Origin: Streptomyces sp. NBC_00102
GTDB lineage: Bacteria; Actinomycetota; Actinomycetes; Streptomycetales; Streptomycetaceae
Assembly: GCF_026343115.1 (NCBI RefSeq)
Contig: NZ_JAPEMC010000001.1
Coordinates: forward strand, 3,720,001 to 3,784,000
Length of the DNA: 64,000 bases
Direction of reading: 5' to 3'
Positions within the stretch are counted from its first letter, which is position 1. Every line of letters starts with the position of its first letter. Below, piece by piece: positions 17,156 through 25,440 of this stretch. The notes below the pieces were generated by a model. The model ran no database searches, had not been told where the DNA came from, and worked only from the letters and a program-made list of their open reading frames with translations. The translations under genes and the position numbers were made by a program.

Positions 17156-19402
17156 TCAGAAGGCCGCCCTGTAGTACTCGCCGGGTTCGCCGCTCTCGCC
17201 GTCCGCGCTCATGCCGTGCACCAGCAGCCGTTCGCGGCCCCGGTAGGTGTCGACCCGCAGGTACCGGGAACCGTCGGAGAAGCAGTCGGGGTCGGAGCGG
17301 TCCACCGGCGCGAGGGTGTCCGGCCCGGCGATCAGCAGATCGCCCACGCCTGCGACGACGGCGGTGCTGGCGCAGTCGACGGGGTCGGGGGCCGGCAGCC
17401 CGGTGTCGAAGTCCAGCTTCGGGCTTCTCGATACGTACCGGATGAGTGGGGCGCCCACCGGTCCCTGCGTGACGGTGAGGTCGTACTGGTAGAGACGCCT
17501 TTGCCGGGGGCCCGGTTCGGGGGCGCGCTTCCAGCGCCCGAGGAAGGTGGCAGGGACGGCGCGGGGACCGCTCGCGGCGCGGCGGAACGTCGTGTGAACC
17601 GCTCCGGAGGTCCACTCCATGACGTCGGGCGAGCGTACGGTCAGCGTCTGACGGCCGACCGGGGCGCACCGGCCCGCGGGGATGCCGGTGGTCACGTCGC
17701 TCTCGTCGAGGACGAGGTGGTCCGGGTAGGCGCCGACGAGGACGGACCGGCCCATGCAGAGACGTTCGCCGAAGACCTGGATGTAGGTGGCGGTCCGGTG
17801 GCCTCGGGTGCCCTGCTCGATCTCGATCCGGCCGGTCTCGAACGGGGAACCGCCGGAGCCCCTGAGCACGCCCTCCCAGGCGCCGAGGTAGACCTCGGGG
17901 ATGTCTCCGGGGCCGGTGCTTCCCCGCGGGCGGGGGCCGTTGCCGCTGGAGTCGTCGCCGTAGTTGCCGGTGCCGGTGCCGGTGCCGGTGTCGGTGTGGG
18001 GGGTGTCGGGGTCCTTCGCCAGGTCGGCGGATTCGCCGGGGCCACCGAATCGGCCGAGGCCGGCGAGCCCGCCCGCGGTGTAGTGCTGGAGGGCCAGGCC
18101 CGCGCCGAGGAGCCCTGTGACCGCGCAGGCGGCGACCAGAGCGGAACGCCTCCGTGGGTGGCCACCCACGGGAACGTGGGTGGTGGTCGCGGGGTGTGCT
18201 GCCGGTCTTGTTGCCGGGGCTGTCGCAGGAGGTGTTGCCGGATTTGCTGACGTGCTGGTTGACGGGTCTGCTGTCGGGTCTGCTGTCGGGTCTGTTGCGG
18301 TGGGCGTCGCCCGCCCGGCGGGTGGGGTGGGTGCCGGGGTGACGCTCTCGGGGGCGGGCGTGTCCGTGTCCAGCAGCCGGGCCGCCTGGGAACCGAGTAC
18401 GGCCAGGAGCTCGGGCGGCAGCCACGCTTCGGGCCGTCCGTCTCGCCGCGCCGGAGCCGACCGGGCCAGGGCTTCGGCGGTGGGCCGGCGGTCCGGGTCG
18501 CGGTCCAGGCAGGACCGCACCAGCGGGCCGAGTTCGGCGGGCAGTGCGGTCAGGTCCGGCTCGTTGTTGGCGATCCGGAACATGATCGCGTGCACGCCGC
18601 TGTCGGACGCCCCGAAGGGCTGTACCCCGGTCGCCGCGTACGCGAGGACCGCGCCGACACAGAAGATGTCCGAAGCGGCGGTGACCTTCTCGCCGCGTAC
18701 CTGCTCGGGCGACATGAACCCCGGAGAGCCGATCACCGCGCCGGTGCTGGTCAGGCCGCCGTCCGTGACCGTCTCCACCGCACGGGCGACGCCGAAGTCG
18801 ATGATGCGGGGGCCGTCCACGGTCAGCAGGATGTTGGACGGTTTCAGGTCGCGGTGGACGAGGCCCGCCGCGTGGATGTGGATCAGCGCACGCCCGAGCC
18901 CGGCGGCCAGGAAGCGCACCGAGGCCACCGGCAACGGCCTTGCTTCCGGGAGGGCTTCGGACGCGGCTTCGGTTGCGCTGCGCTCGGCGCCCGACAGGCG
19001 TCGGCCGCCGTCCCGCGCGTCCCCGTCCCGTCCCCACTCGTCCTCCACGTACTGGTCCCGCGTGGGCTTGTCCCGTCTCGGACGCCGGTCGCCCACGACG
19101 GTACGGAGCGAGGGGCCGGGTACGTACGCGATGGCCACCCACGGCAGGGCCGCCTCCGTGTCCGCCGCGATCACCGGAGCGGTGCCGGCGTCGCCGACGC
19201 GTTCCAGTGCGGCGACCTCCCGGGCGAACCGGATCCGGAACTCGTCCACCACCGCGAACTGGGCGTGTACGACCTTCACCGCCACGGTCCGTCCGCTCTC
19301 CGAGCGGGCGAGATAGACGCGTCCCATCCCTCCCGTGCCGAGGCGGCCGAGCAGCCGGAACGGGCCCACATGAGGAGGATCTTGAGGAGTCAGCGGGTCC
19401 AC
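17156..19402 (-). CDS. receptor-type serine/threonine protein kinase (PknB-like) with extracellular domain
   Basis: 748 residues from GTG 19402. Glycine loop LGRLGTGGMGRVY, catalytic Lys43, HRDLKPSNILL, DFGVA and SPGFMSPEQVRG define an active Hanks kinase. An unusual hydrophilic insert of about 55 residues (GDRRPRRDKPTRDQYVEDEW onwards) lies at the hinge before HIHAAGLVHRDL. A Thr/Pro/Ala-rich linker follows, one TM segment at about 420-440 and an extracellular region with a Gly/Thr linker and a beta-rich domain (VYLGAWEGVLRGSGG, then FLGRWKRAPEPG). The upstream open frame extends 3 kb but has no coding character. No clear ribosome-binding site precedes the GTG, so the exact start is uncertain. 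Divergent from the chitinase. Confidence 0.88.
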   Translation of the reverse strand: MDPLTPQDPPHVGPFRLLGRLGTGGMGRVYLARSESGRTVAVKVVHAQFAVVDEFRIRFAREVAALERVGDAGTAPVIAADTEAALPWVAIAYVPGPSLRTVVGDRRPRRDKPTRDQYVEDEWGRDGDARDGGRRLSGAERSATEAASEALPEARPLPVASVRFLAAGLGRALIHIHAAGLVHRDLKPSNILLTVDGPRIIDFGVARAVETVTDGGLTSTGAVIGSPGFMSPEQVRGEKVTAASDIFCVGAVLAYAATGVQPFGASDSGVHAIMFRIANNEPDLTALPAELGPLVRSCLDRDPDRRPTAEALARSAPARRDGRPEAWLPPELLAVLGSQAARLLDTDTPAPESVTPAPTPPAGRATPTATDPTADPTADPSTSTSANPATPPATAPATRPAAHPATTTHVPVGGHPRRRSALVAACAVTGLLGAGLALQHYTAGGLAGLGRFGGPGESADLAKDPDTPHTDTGTGTGTGNYGDDSSGNGPRPRGSTGPGDIPEVYLGAWEGVLRGSGGSPFETGRIEIEQGTRGHRTATYIQVFGERLCMGRSVLVGAYPDHLVLDESDVTTGIPAGRCAPVGRQTLTVRSPDVMEWTSGAVHTTFRRAASGPRAVPATFLGRWKRAPEPGPRQRRLYQYDLTVTQGPVGAPLIRYVSRSPKLDFDTGLPAPDPVDCASTAVVAGVGDLLIAGPDTLAPVDRSDPDCFSDGSRYLRVDTYRGRERLLVHGMSADGESGEPGEYYRAAF

Positions 19403-19846
19403 GTCCGGGATACTCGCACACCGGTCGGCCGGGTGGTGCGGTACCGCGCCCCGACGGCCGAAGCGGAATCTGACGGGAGTGTTCCGCGGCCACGGGCATC
19501 CGCTCGGGTGCTCGAGTTCCGGGACCGGTCGATCTCTCGAACTGAGTTGCGGTGGAGGGGGTCCGGGAGAGGGGGGAGCCATCCGAATCTTTTGGTGGGG
19601 CGGATACCCGTCCGGGAACCCGTGCTTCCTAAATCCTTTATGGATAAGCCCTGTTGAGTGTGGGTGTGCGGTGTTCGGTGAGCCGTGGATCCGGCGCGGA
19701 GGGCTCCGGCGGGCGGTGGGCGAAGCTTGGTCCAGACCTTGACAGGTCCAGACCATTCTCGCTTGAGTGTCCGCACCCCCACACGACGGCGCGCCTCCGG
19801 AACGGTCAGAAGTCCGGACGCAGCGTCGCACCGAAGGAGTGATCAC
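19403..19846. other. divergent intergenic region, kinase to chitinase
   Basis: No gene seen. It holds an AT-richer patch (about 19625-19640, CCTTTATGGATAAG) and the chitinase promoter with its paired operators at 19728-19755. GCGGATACCCG at about 19601-19611 recurs in inverse orientation near 23087. Confidence 0.6.
19728..19768 (+). promoter_or_regulatory. chitinase promoter with two 12-bp operator repeats
   Basis: TGGTCCAGACCT (19728-19739) and AGGTCCAGACCA (19744-19755) are the direct-repeat elements known from Streptomyces chitinase promoters and related to DasR-type sites. A TTGACA -35 hexamer (19739-19744) sits exactly between them and a poor -10 candidate (TTGAGT, 19763-19768) lies 18 bp further. 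Induction by chitin and repression by glucose are expected from known systems; not shown here. Confidence 0.8.
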
Positions 19847-20743
19847 GTGTTCCGACGCGTCATGGGACTTCTCGCAGCGGCGGCGGCCGTCGCGGCGACA
19901 GTCGTCGTCCTTCCCGCGGGTTCGGCCTCCGCGGCGACCTGCGCCCCCGCCTGGAACTCCTCGTCCGTCTACTGGGGCGGCGACTCCGCTTCCCGAGGCG
20001 GGCACAACTGGACCGCCAAGTGGTGGACCCAGAACGAGATTCCCGGCACCACCGACGTCTGGTCCGACGCCGGCACCTGTGGCACCGGCGGCGGCACCAC
20101 CGACCCCGGGACGCCGGGCACCTCCGGCTTCGTCGTCAGCGAGTCGCAGTTCAACCAGATGTTCCCGAGCCGGAACTCCTTCTACACGTACTCCGGGCTG
20201 ACGGCTGCCCTGAGCGCCTACCCCGGCTTCGCCAACACGGGCAGCGACACGGTCAAGCGCCAGGAGGCGGCAGCCTTCCTCGCCAACGTCAACCACGAGA
20301 CCGGCGGGCTGGTGTACGTGGTCGAGCAGAACACGGCCAACTACTCGCACTACTGCGACACCTCGCAGTCCTACGGCTGCCCGGCGGGCCAGTCCGCCTA
20401 CTACGGCCGCGGCCCGATCCAGCTGAGCTGGAACTTCAACTACAAGGCCGCCGGTGACGCCCTGGGCATCAACCTGCTGTCCAACCCCAACCTCGTCCAG
20501 ACGGACGCGGCCGTCGCCTGGAAGACCGCCCTCTGGTACTGGAACACCCAGAGCGGACCGGGCACGATGACCCCGCACAACGCCATGGTCAACGGTGCCG
20601 GGTTCGGCGAGACCATCCGCTCCATCAACGGCTCCATCGAGTGCAACGGCGGCAACCCCGCCCAGGTCCAGAGCCGCGTCAACTCGTACCAGTCGTTCAC
20701 CTCGATCCTGGGAGTCTCCCCCGGTTCGAACCTGAGCTGCTGA
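19847..20743 (+). CDS. secreted family 19 chitinase with N-terminal chitin-binding module
   Basis: 298 residues from GTG 19847 (GAAGGAG 8 nt upstream). Signal peptide at about 1-31 (RRVMGLLAAAAAVAATVVV, cleavage near ASAATC). A CBM5/12-like module follows (CAPAWNSSSVYWGGDSASRG then NWTAKWWTQNEIP), then a Gly/Thr/Pro linker and a GH19 domain (about 100-298). Catalytic glutamates lie in NVNHETGGLVYVVEQ; the YYGRGPIQLSWNFNYKAAG substrate-cleft motif and the cysteines for family disulphides are present. It cleaves chitin by inversion, with antifungal and nutrient roles. Size matches Streptomyces ChiC/F/G-type enzymes. Confidence 0.96.
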   Translation: MFRRVMGLLAAAAAVAATVVVLPAGSASAATCAPAWNSSSVYWGGDSASRGGHNWTAKWWTQNEIPGTTDVWSDAGTCGTGGGTTDPGTPGTSGFVVSESQFNQMFPSRNSFYTYSGLTAALSAYPGFANTGSDTVKRQEAAAFLANVNHETGGLVYVVEQNTANYSHYCDTSQSYGCPAGQSAYYGRGPIQLSWNFNYKAAGDALGINLLSNPNLVQTDAAVAWKTALWYWNTQSGPGTMTPHNAMVNGAGFGETIRSINGSIECNGGNPAQVQSRVNSYQSFTSILGVSPGSNLSC

Positions 20744-20899
20744 TCCGCCACCTCTTCCGAGGCCGCTCCACGAGCTGCTTCCGCGCCACCGTCTCCACCT
20801 CCTCCTCCGTTTGACCGGGCGGGGGGTGCGACCGGCCATCGGCCGTGCCGCGCCCCCCGCTTCGGCGTTCCGGAGTCGGAGTTGGCAAGATCCGTGTGC

Positions 20900-21463
20900 A
20901 TGACATCCGAGACATCCGACAGCGGCAGCCTGCCCACCCCCACCACGACCGCCGAGCGGATAGCCCTCGTCGACCGCGTGATCGGCCTGCCCTTCCCTCA
21001 GGGCGAGGAGGCGGAGGACAGCGGGGTACGGAGCAGCGGTCCCAGCCACCACCTGCTCATCCTGCGCGCGAGCGAGGACTTCTGGGACGGGCGCCAGGAG
21101 GAGACGGCGGAACCGGCCGAGGAGGAGATCGAGGCCGAGTTCAGCGCCGTGGCGACGGCGCTCACCGAACGCTGGGGCGAGCCCGAGACGGTCGACCTGT
21201 GGCCCTGGCTCGCAGGCGGCGACGAGACGGAGACGGAGATGGCCTCCGCGGCCCCCGAACCCCTGGGGCAGCTCTGCAACCTGGCCGGGAGCATGCAGGT
21301 CTGGCGCATCCCCGGTACCACACGCTGGCTCGGCCTCACGGTGGGCCAGGCCGACCCGGAGTTCCCGATCTGGCTGCTTGCCGCGGTCGGTGAGGCTGAG
21401 GTCCTGGAGTCCGGACTCCCCGGCGAGGGGGACTCCGAGGACGACGACGCCGCCGAACTCTGA
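20900..21463 (+). CDS. conserved hypothetical acidic protein
   Basis: 187 residues from ATG 20900 (an in-frame TTG lies 18 bp upstream). Very acidic; contains RIALVDRVIGLPFPQGEE, HHLLILRASEDFWDG, ALTERWGEPETVDLWPWLAG and MQVWRIPGTTRWLGLTVGQA, with an acidic C-terminus GDSEDDDAAEL. There is no signal peptide or membrane segment. Third-position GC is normal, so it is a real gene. I do not recognise a function. Confidence 0.75.
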   Translation: MTSETSDSGSLPTPTTTAERIALVDRVIGLPFPQGEEAEDSGVRSSGPSHHLLILRASEDFWDGRQEETAEPAEEEIEAEFSAVATALTERWGEPETVDLWPWLAGGDETETEMASAAPEPLGQLCNLAGSMQVWRIPGTTRWLGLTVGQADPEFPIWLLAAVGEAEVLESGLPGEGDSEDDDAAEL

Positions 21464-21521
21464 GTCCGCGAACCCGAGCCCGATTCCGACCCCGACCCCG
21501 ACCTGTCCTGAGCGGCCTGCC

Positions 21522-21767
21522 TCAGGATCGGCGCTCCCCGAACCGCCACAGCACGTGGATGACGCGGAGTACCGCGAGCACACCTCCGACCGAGACTCCT
21601 GCGATGAGCAGGGCTTTGTCGACGGCGGGCGAGAGGTCCCAGACGGCGGCTGGGCCGGCGATGGCGGCGAACACGACGCCCCCGGCGAAGCATGCGCTGA
21701 GCAGCGCGTAGCCGATCTCCACGGTGATGTCGTCCCGGTCCTGCTGCGTGCGCCGCCCCGTTGCCAT
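21522..21767 (-). CDS. small two-TM membrane protein (DUF6332-like)
   Basis: 81 residues. Starts MATGRRTQQDRDDITVEIGY, then two membrane helices (about 20-42, ALLSACFAGGVVFAAIAGPA; about 52-74, ALLIAGVSVGGVLAVLRVIH) and a short basic tail. It resembles small Streptomyces membrane proteins annotated DUF6332; the assignment is from memory. No function known. Confidence 0.65.
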   Translation of the reverse strand: MATGRRTQQDRDDITVEIGYALLSACFAGGVVFAAIAGPAAVWDLSPAVDKALLIAGVSVGGVLAVLRVIHVLWRFGERRS

Positions 21768-21938
21768 GTCCGAAGAGTGACAGCCGATGCAGCCCAGGTC
21801 CAGCCTGCGGGGCCGGGGGTGGAGGCCCTGTTCCGGAAGGGCGTGATCGCATGCCCCGCAATTTCCCCGAGAAACAGTCGAATTCGCGCGTGTGGACCGG
21901 AGTTGTAAGGGCAACAGAAGCTCTGGAGGTTGATAATC

Positions 21939-22100
21939 ATGGTTCCCCTGCTTCTCGTTCTTCTTCTGGCCGTCATTCTTTTCGGTGCGGGATTCGCGCT
22001 CAAGGCGCTGTGGATCGTCGCGGCGATTGTCCTTGTTCTCTGGCTGATCGGTTTCGTGGCCCGTCCGAAGGGTGGCAGCCACCGCTGGTACCGGTGGTAG
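21939..22100 (+). CDS. small hydrophobic membrane protein (53 aa)
   Basis: Starts MVPLLLVLLLAVILFGAGFA, then a second hydrophobic stretch (ALWIVAAIVLVLWLIGFVAR) and a basic-aromatic tail GGSHRWYRW. GGAGG lies 10 nt before the ATG and a terminator follows at 22139, so this is a complete small transcription unit. Similar 50-60 residue hydrophobic proteins are common in Streptomyces and often stress-associated. Confidence 0.82.
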   Translation: MVPLLLVLLLAVILFGAGFALKALWIVAAIVLVLWLIGFVARPKGGSHRWYRW

Positions 22101-22138
22101 TTCGCACCAACCACGCGTACGAGAGATTCGCTGAACAC

Positions 22139-22169
22139 AGAGGGTCCGCTCCCGATGGGCGGGCCCTCT
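22139..22169 (+). terminator. terminator of the small hydrophobic protein gene
   Basis: AGAGGGTCCGC pairs with GCGGGCCCTCT (one G-U) around a 9-nt loop, 39 bp after the stop. Confidence 0.7.
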
Positions 22170-22410
22170 TCGGCGTTCCCATGCGTCTGCGAGGTGTAAG
22201 CGCAACGCTCTGCAGGAAAGGGGAGTGGCCGGATGGCGACGACTGAGGGGACGTCACATGATTTCGGTGAAAAGGAAGGAGGAGGTGTGGTGCATGAGCC
22301 CGACGATGCCGGGCAGGCGAAGTTCAGGACGGGAGCCGCTCGCGCGGCAGAAGGTCTCGTTCCGCCGAGCAACCCACCACTTTCCGGCAACGAGAGAGGA
22401 AGCCGTAAAG

Positions 22411-22764
22411 ATGAGCGAGAACATCTGGGGCTACCAGCCCACCGCCGGCCACACCGCGGGTACCGATCTGGTCGGTTACAAGGTCGAAGCGACCGACGGC
22501 AGCATTGGCAAGGTCGACAAGCACTCCGACGAGGTCGGCTCCTCCTATCTGGTGGTCGACACCGGAATCTGGATCTTCGGTAGGCACGTCCTGCTCCCGG
22601 CAGGCACGGTGCGCCGGGTCGATCCGGAGGAGCAAAAGGTCTACGTGGACCTCGACAAGGAGCAGATCAAGAGCGCTCCGGAGTTCGAAAAGGACTCCCA
22701 CCTGGGGAATCCTGAGTTCTTCGAGACCACGGGCGAGCACTACGGGCGCCACCGTCGCATCTGA
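22411..22764 (+). CDS. PRC-barrel domain protein
   Basis: 117 residues from ATG 22411 (GAGAGAGGAAG upstream). Residues about 20-90 form a PRC-barrel: GTDLVGYKVEATDGSIGKVD, SSYLVVDTGIWIFGRHVLLP, GTVRRVDPEEQKVYVDLDKE. The C-terminus is HLGNPEFFETTGEHYGRH. PRC-barrels occur in ribosome maturation and photosynthetic or stress proteins; short stand-alone Streptomyces versions have no defined role. The longer open frame upstream is not coding-like. Confidence 0.88.
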   Translation: MSENIWGYQPTAGHTAGTDLVGYKVEATDGSIGKVDKHSDEVGSSYLVVDTGIWIFGRHVLLPAGTVRRVDPEEQKVYVDLDKEQIKSAPEFEKDSHLGNPEFFETTGEHYGRHRRI

Positions 22765-23652
22765 CCCCGCCGCGTACGGAAACGGGCCACGGGGTCCCGT
22801 GGGGTCGTCCCTCGCAGGTTCGCTCCCGAGGGGGAGCGGATGGAGATCGGACCACCGCGCGGGGTCGCTGGACCCTGACGGGTCGGGTCGGGCAGAGCAC
22901 ATCTGTCCGGTCCGGCCCGTTTCCGTGCGCCTGCGGTTCGGGGGACCGGGCTCCGGCACCCGACCCGCCCGGTGCCCGGGCACGCCGTCCCCCCGGGAGT
23001 AACGGAATACATGCCGATTCCCTTGCGCGGATGGCATATCCGTGATCGAGGAAAAGGGGTGCAGGAGTGTGGGTGTGGCGGGTATCCGCCCTGCCCATCG
23101 CGGGAACCCATTCGTGATCCGCCTCCATGCAAGCGAACCGTCACACACGTCAGGCTGTCCCGAATGCTGGCCACTACTGACTTCATCAGCGGGCGGCCCT
23201 GGAGAACCTCCGGTGCGGTGAACTCTCCGCCCGTGATTACTGGTGAAGTCGTTGGCGGCGACGGGGAATCTCCCGGTCCGCACCCCGGGGCTCCTTCTCT
23301 CGACCGGTCCGGGCGCCATGGTGCGAAGTGCGAGCACACGTCCTGAAGTCGGCGGCTGGAGCTGGTGGGAGAGGGCGAGGCGCATTCCTGGTTCGAGCGA
23401 GTGAGCATCGACAGCGGCGCCCCGAGGGTGCCCCCAACATTTCGATTTCCGAAGGGAATCGAGGCCGCTCCTTTGTGTGTACCGGAACTTGCGTACGGGG
23501 TCGCGGGCCGGGGTGCGGGTCTCAAAAGCGGTCGCCTTGATCCGGGATGGAGTGGGCTGTGGGACACCGCTCACGGGGGCCTCGACTTCATCGACCACCG
23601 GGGCTCCTCGTGCTTTCTGCGTCACAGGCACCGAAGGGCATGGCCGGACTCC
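22765..23652. other. 888-bp region without a supported gene
   Basis: Several frames are open but none shows the high third-position GC of its neighbours, and composition is less GC-biased. It includes a short palindrome GGCGG-GTAT-CCGCC near 23084 and GAGTGTGGGTGTG near 23068, which also occurs at about 19653. It may be decayed coding DNA or an integration remnant. Confidence 0.5.
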
Positions 23653-23877
23653 GTGATTGCTCAGCCGCGCGAAGTCCGCTGCCGGGCCACGCGGCACATC
23701 GGAGTGAAGGAGCCGCCGAGCCGCTGCCAGACGCAGTTCTGCGAGCCGAAGACGCACACGGTCCTGACCTCGGGCGGCGACTCCTCCAAGGACGATGCGA
23801 CGCTCGACGGCTACGAGGGCAGGTGGCGGACCTACTCGTGTACCTCCGACGACAGGGCGCCGCGAGACTGCGGCTGA
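23653..23877 (+). CDS. cysteine-rich coding fragment (75 codons)
   Basis: From about 23653 to the TGA at 23875 codon third positions become strongly G/C, unlike the sequence before. The product ends SRCQTQFCEPKTHTVLTSGG, then DGYEGRWRTYSCTSDDRAPR and DCG, with five or more cysteines. No ribosome-binding site supports the GTG start, so this may be the 3' end of a truncated secreted or zinc-binding protein gene. Function unknown. Confidence 0.35.
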   Translation: MIAQPREVRCRATRHIGVKEPPSRCQTQFCEPKTHTVLTSGGDSSKDDATLDGYEGRWRTYSCTSDDRAPRDCG

Positions 23878-24132
23878 CCCGTCGCCGATTGTGTTCGGCC
23901 GGTGCGAGGGTGTGGGGGTGGGGGCGAGCGCGGGGGTGGGTGAGCTCTGCATCGGGGTGCCTTTCCATTGCGGCGACCGCCCTGTGAAGGGAAGTCCGCG
24001 TCCTTGGTCCGTCACTCATTTACAGAGCGCCGTCCCGCCGGAAAGGTTGATGAGACCGGGGCACACTGCCCACGATCGAGTGAAACGTCGGCCTTCGCTT
24101 GCCGGTGCCCCGCCGAAACGGATCGGGATCGG

Positions 24133-24536
24133 TCAGTCGAGCAGGCTGCTGAGCGTCACGTACATCACGACCCGGTCGGTGCGGTCCTCGGTCAGGCCGA
24201 CTCACAGGTCCCGCCGGTCGAGCAGCAGTCGGCCGTTGGGCGGCACGTCTCGTGGGTGATGCCGAGACGGCGAACGATGTCCTGGTAGGAGAGGCCGCCC
24301 TCGCTGCCGATCGTCAGCAGGCGGTAGCAGTTGCCGGAACCGCACCCCTCGCTCTGTGACGTTGCGGTCAGCCCTGCGGGCAGGGCGGGTACGTCGGAGC
24401 CGGAGGGCGGCGAGACCTCGGGCTGTGCGAGGGCGTAGAGCAGGGCAGCGACGAGGGCGAGCGCGAACTGCGTGCCCGTGAAGCGGTTCCTGCGTGCGTC
24501 GGTGGCTGCGGCCGGCCGGCGGCGCGGGGCCGTGAC
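24133..24536 (-). pseudogene. decayed gene for a short membrane/secreted protein (frameshift plus in-frame stop)
   Basis: On the minus strand one frame reads TAPRRRPAAATDARRNRFTG, a hydrophobic stretch QFALALVAALLYALAQPEVS, then GCGSGNCYRLLTIGSEGGLS and RRLGITHETCRP. After CGCCCAACGG the sense continues only in another frame (NGRLLLDRRDL, stop, VGLTEDRTDRVVMYVTLSSL, LD). One missing base and a TGA where a Cys codon would fit break it. No start codon is evident upstream. A sequencing error could explain the frameshift but hardly both changes. Confidence 0.5.
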
Positions 24537-24688
24537 TGAGGTTTGGCCGACTCGGAGGGGGTCGGTGTGGTGAACTGGCAGGTCGGGGGCCAGCGTTGAG
24601 GTGGTGGGGGTTAATGTCCGCTAAGTCGGATTCGGTGAAGTTGGCCTGGGAGTCGACTGGCGCCGGATAAACCCGCAGGTCAGGAAGA
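24537..24688 (+). promoter_or_regulatory. probable CRISPR leader
   Basis: Non-coding DNA immediately before the first repeat, on the side opposite the degenerate terminal repeat. It has T- and G-rich stretches (GGTGGTGGGGGTTAATGTCC at about 24600). Leader identity is inferred from array polarity. Confidence 0.5.
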
Positions 24689-25268
24689 GTGCTCCCCGCG
24701 CGTGCGGGGATGGTCCCCTGACCGCCCGCCAGCGCCGCGTACGGGTGGTGTGCTCCCCGCGCGTGCGGGGATGGTCCCCGCGTGTTGTCGGGACGGACCG
24801 TTCTTGGGCTGTGCTCCCCGCGCGTGCGGGGATGGTCCCAAACTCACGTGGGGTTCAGCACACCGAAGTGTGTGCTCCCCGCGCGTGCGGGGATGGTCCC
24901 CACGCCGGGATCTACGACAGCGCCGGGTACACGTGCTCCCCGCGCGTGCGGGGATGGTCCCCTCTCCCACCGCGCCTGGAGTGAGTCCATGATGTGCTCC
25001 CCGCGCGTGCGGGGATGGTCCTGCGGCTCTGAAGTGCAGCGATGGTCTGCATGAGTGCTCCCCGCGCGCGTGCGGGGATGATCCCTGGTCATGCACTGCG
25101 AGGCTGGCACGGTCGTGGTGCTCCCCGCGCGTGCGGGGATGGTCCCGTTCCGGGATCGGCGTCGGTCTCGGCGAAGTTGTGCTCCCCGCGCCTGCGGGGA
25201 TGGTCCCGGGTCACGGTAGGGGTTGATGCGCCAGAGGCCGTGCTCCCCGCGTCCGCGGGGCCCCGGCC
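24689..25268 (+). CRISPR. type I-E-like CRISPR array, 10 repeats and 9 spacers
   Basis: 29-bp repeats beginning GTGCTCCCCGCG and ending CGGGGATGGTCCC, with an internal CCCCGC/GCGGGG palindrome typical of Cas6e hairpins. Starts: 24689, 24750, 24811, 24872, 24933, 24994, 25055, 25118, 25179, 25240. All nine spacers are exactly 32 nt. Repeat 6 ends in T; repeat 7 carries an extra CG (31 bp) and ATGATCCC; repeat 9 has GCGCCTGCG; repeat 10 is degenerate after CGCGGGG and marks the trailer end. The plus strand corresponds to the orientation of E. coli GTGTTCCCC repeats, so the leader is on the left. No cas gene lies in this window. Open frames across the array are artefacts. Confidence 0.97.
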
Positions 25269-25305
25269 CGGACGTCACCGACGCGCACGCGCACCCCACC
25301 CAACG

Positions 25306-25440
25306 CCCAACGCCCGCCCCACCCCACGCCCAAACGCCCAACGCCCGCCCCACCCCACGCCCAAACGCCCCGCCCAACGCCCAACGCAACGCCCAACGCC
25401 CCACCCCCCCACCCCGCCCCACCCCCGACACTCTGCCGAC
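25306..25440. repeat. C-rich 31-bp tandem repeat after the CRISPR trailer
   Basis: A 31-bp unit beginning CCCAACGCCCGCCCCACCCC occurs at 25306 and again at 25337, followed by degenerate CCCAACGC pieces to about 25440. It is extremely C-rich on the plus strand with almost no T. Confidence 0.8.

Noticed and set aside
15292..17445. 717-codon plus-strand frame
   Set aside because: Antisense to the PstS-like gene, with low-complexity Arg/Gly/Ala composition and no homology pattern.
19403..22390. A continuous 1744-codon minus-strand frame extending the kinase gene upstream through chitinase and beyond
   Set aside because: It runs antisense to strongly supported genes (GH19 chitinase, hypothetical protein), an artefact of high GC; kinase homology begins at 19402.
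22972..23346. 125-codon plus-strand frame
   Set aside because: Third-position GC is low and uneven and no motif is recognisable.
24689..25268. Possibility that the array is a tandem repeat within a coding gene
   Set aside because: Spacers are unrelated to one another and exactly 32 nt; the repeat has the type I-E hairpin.
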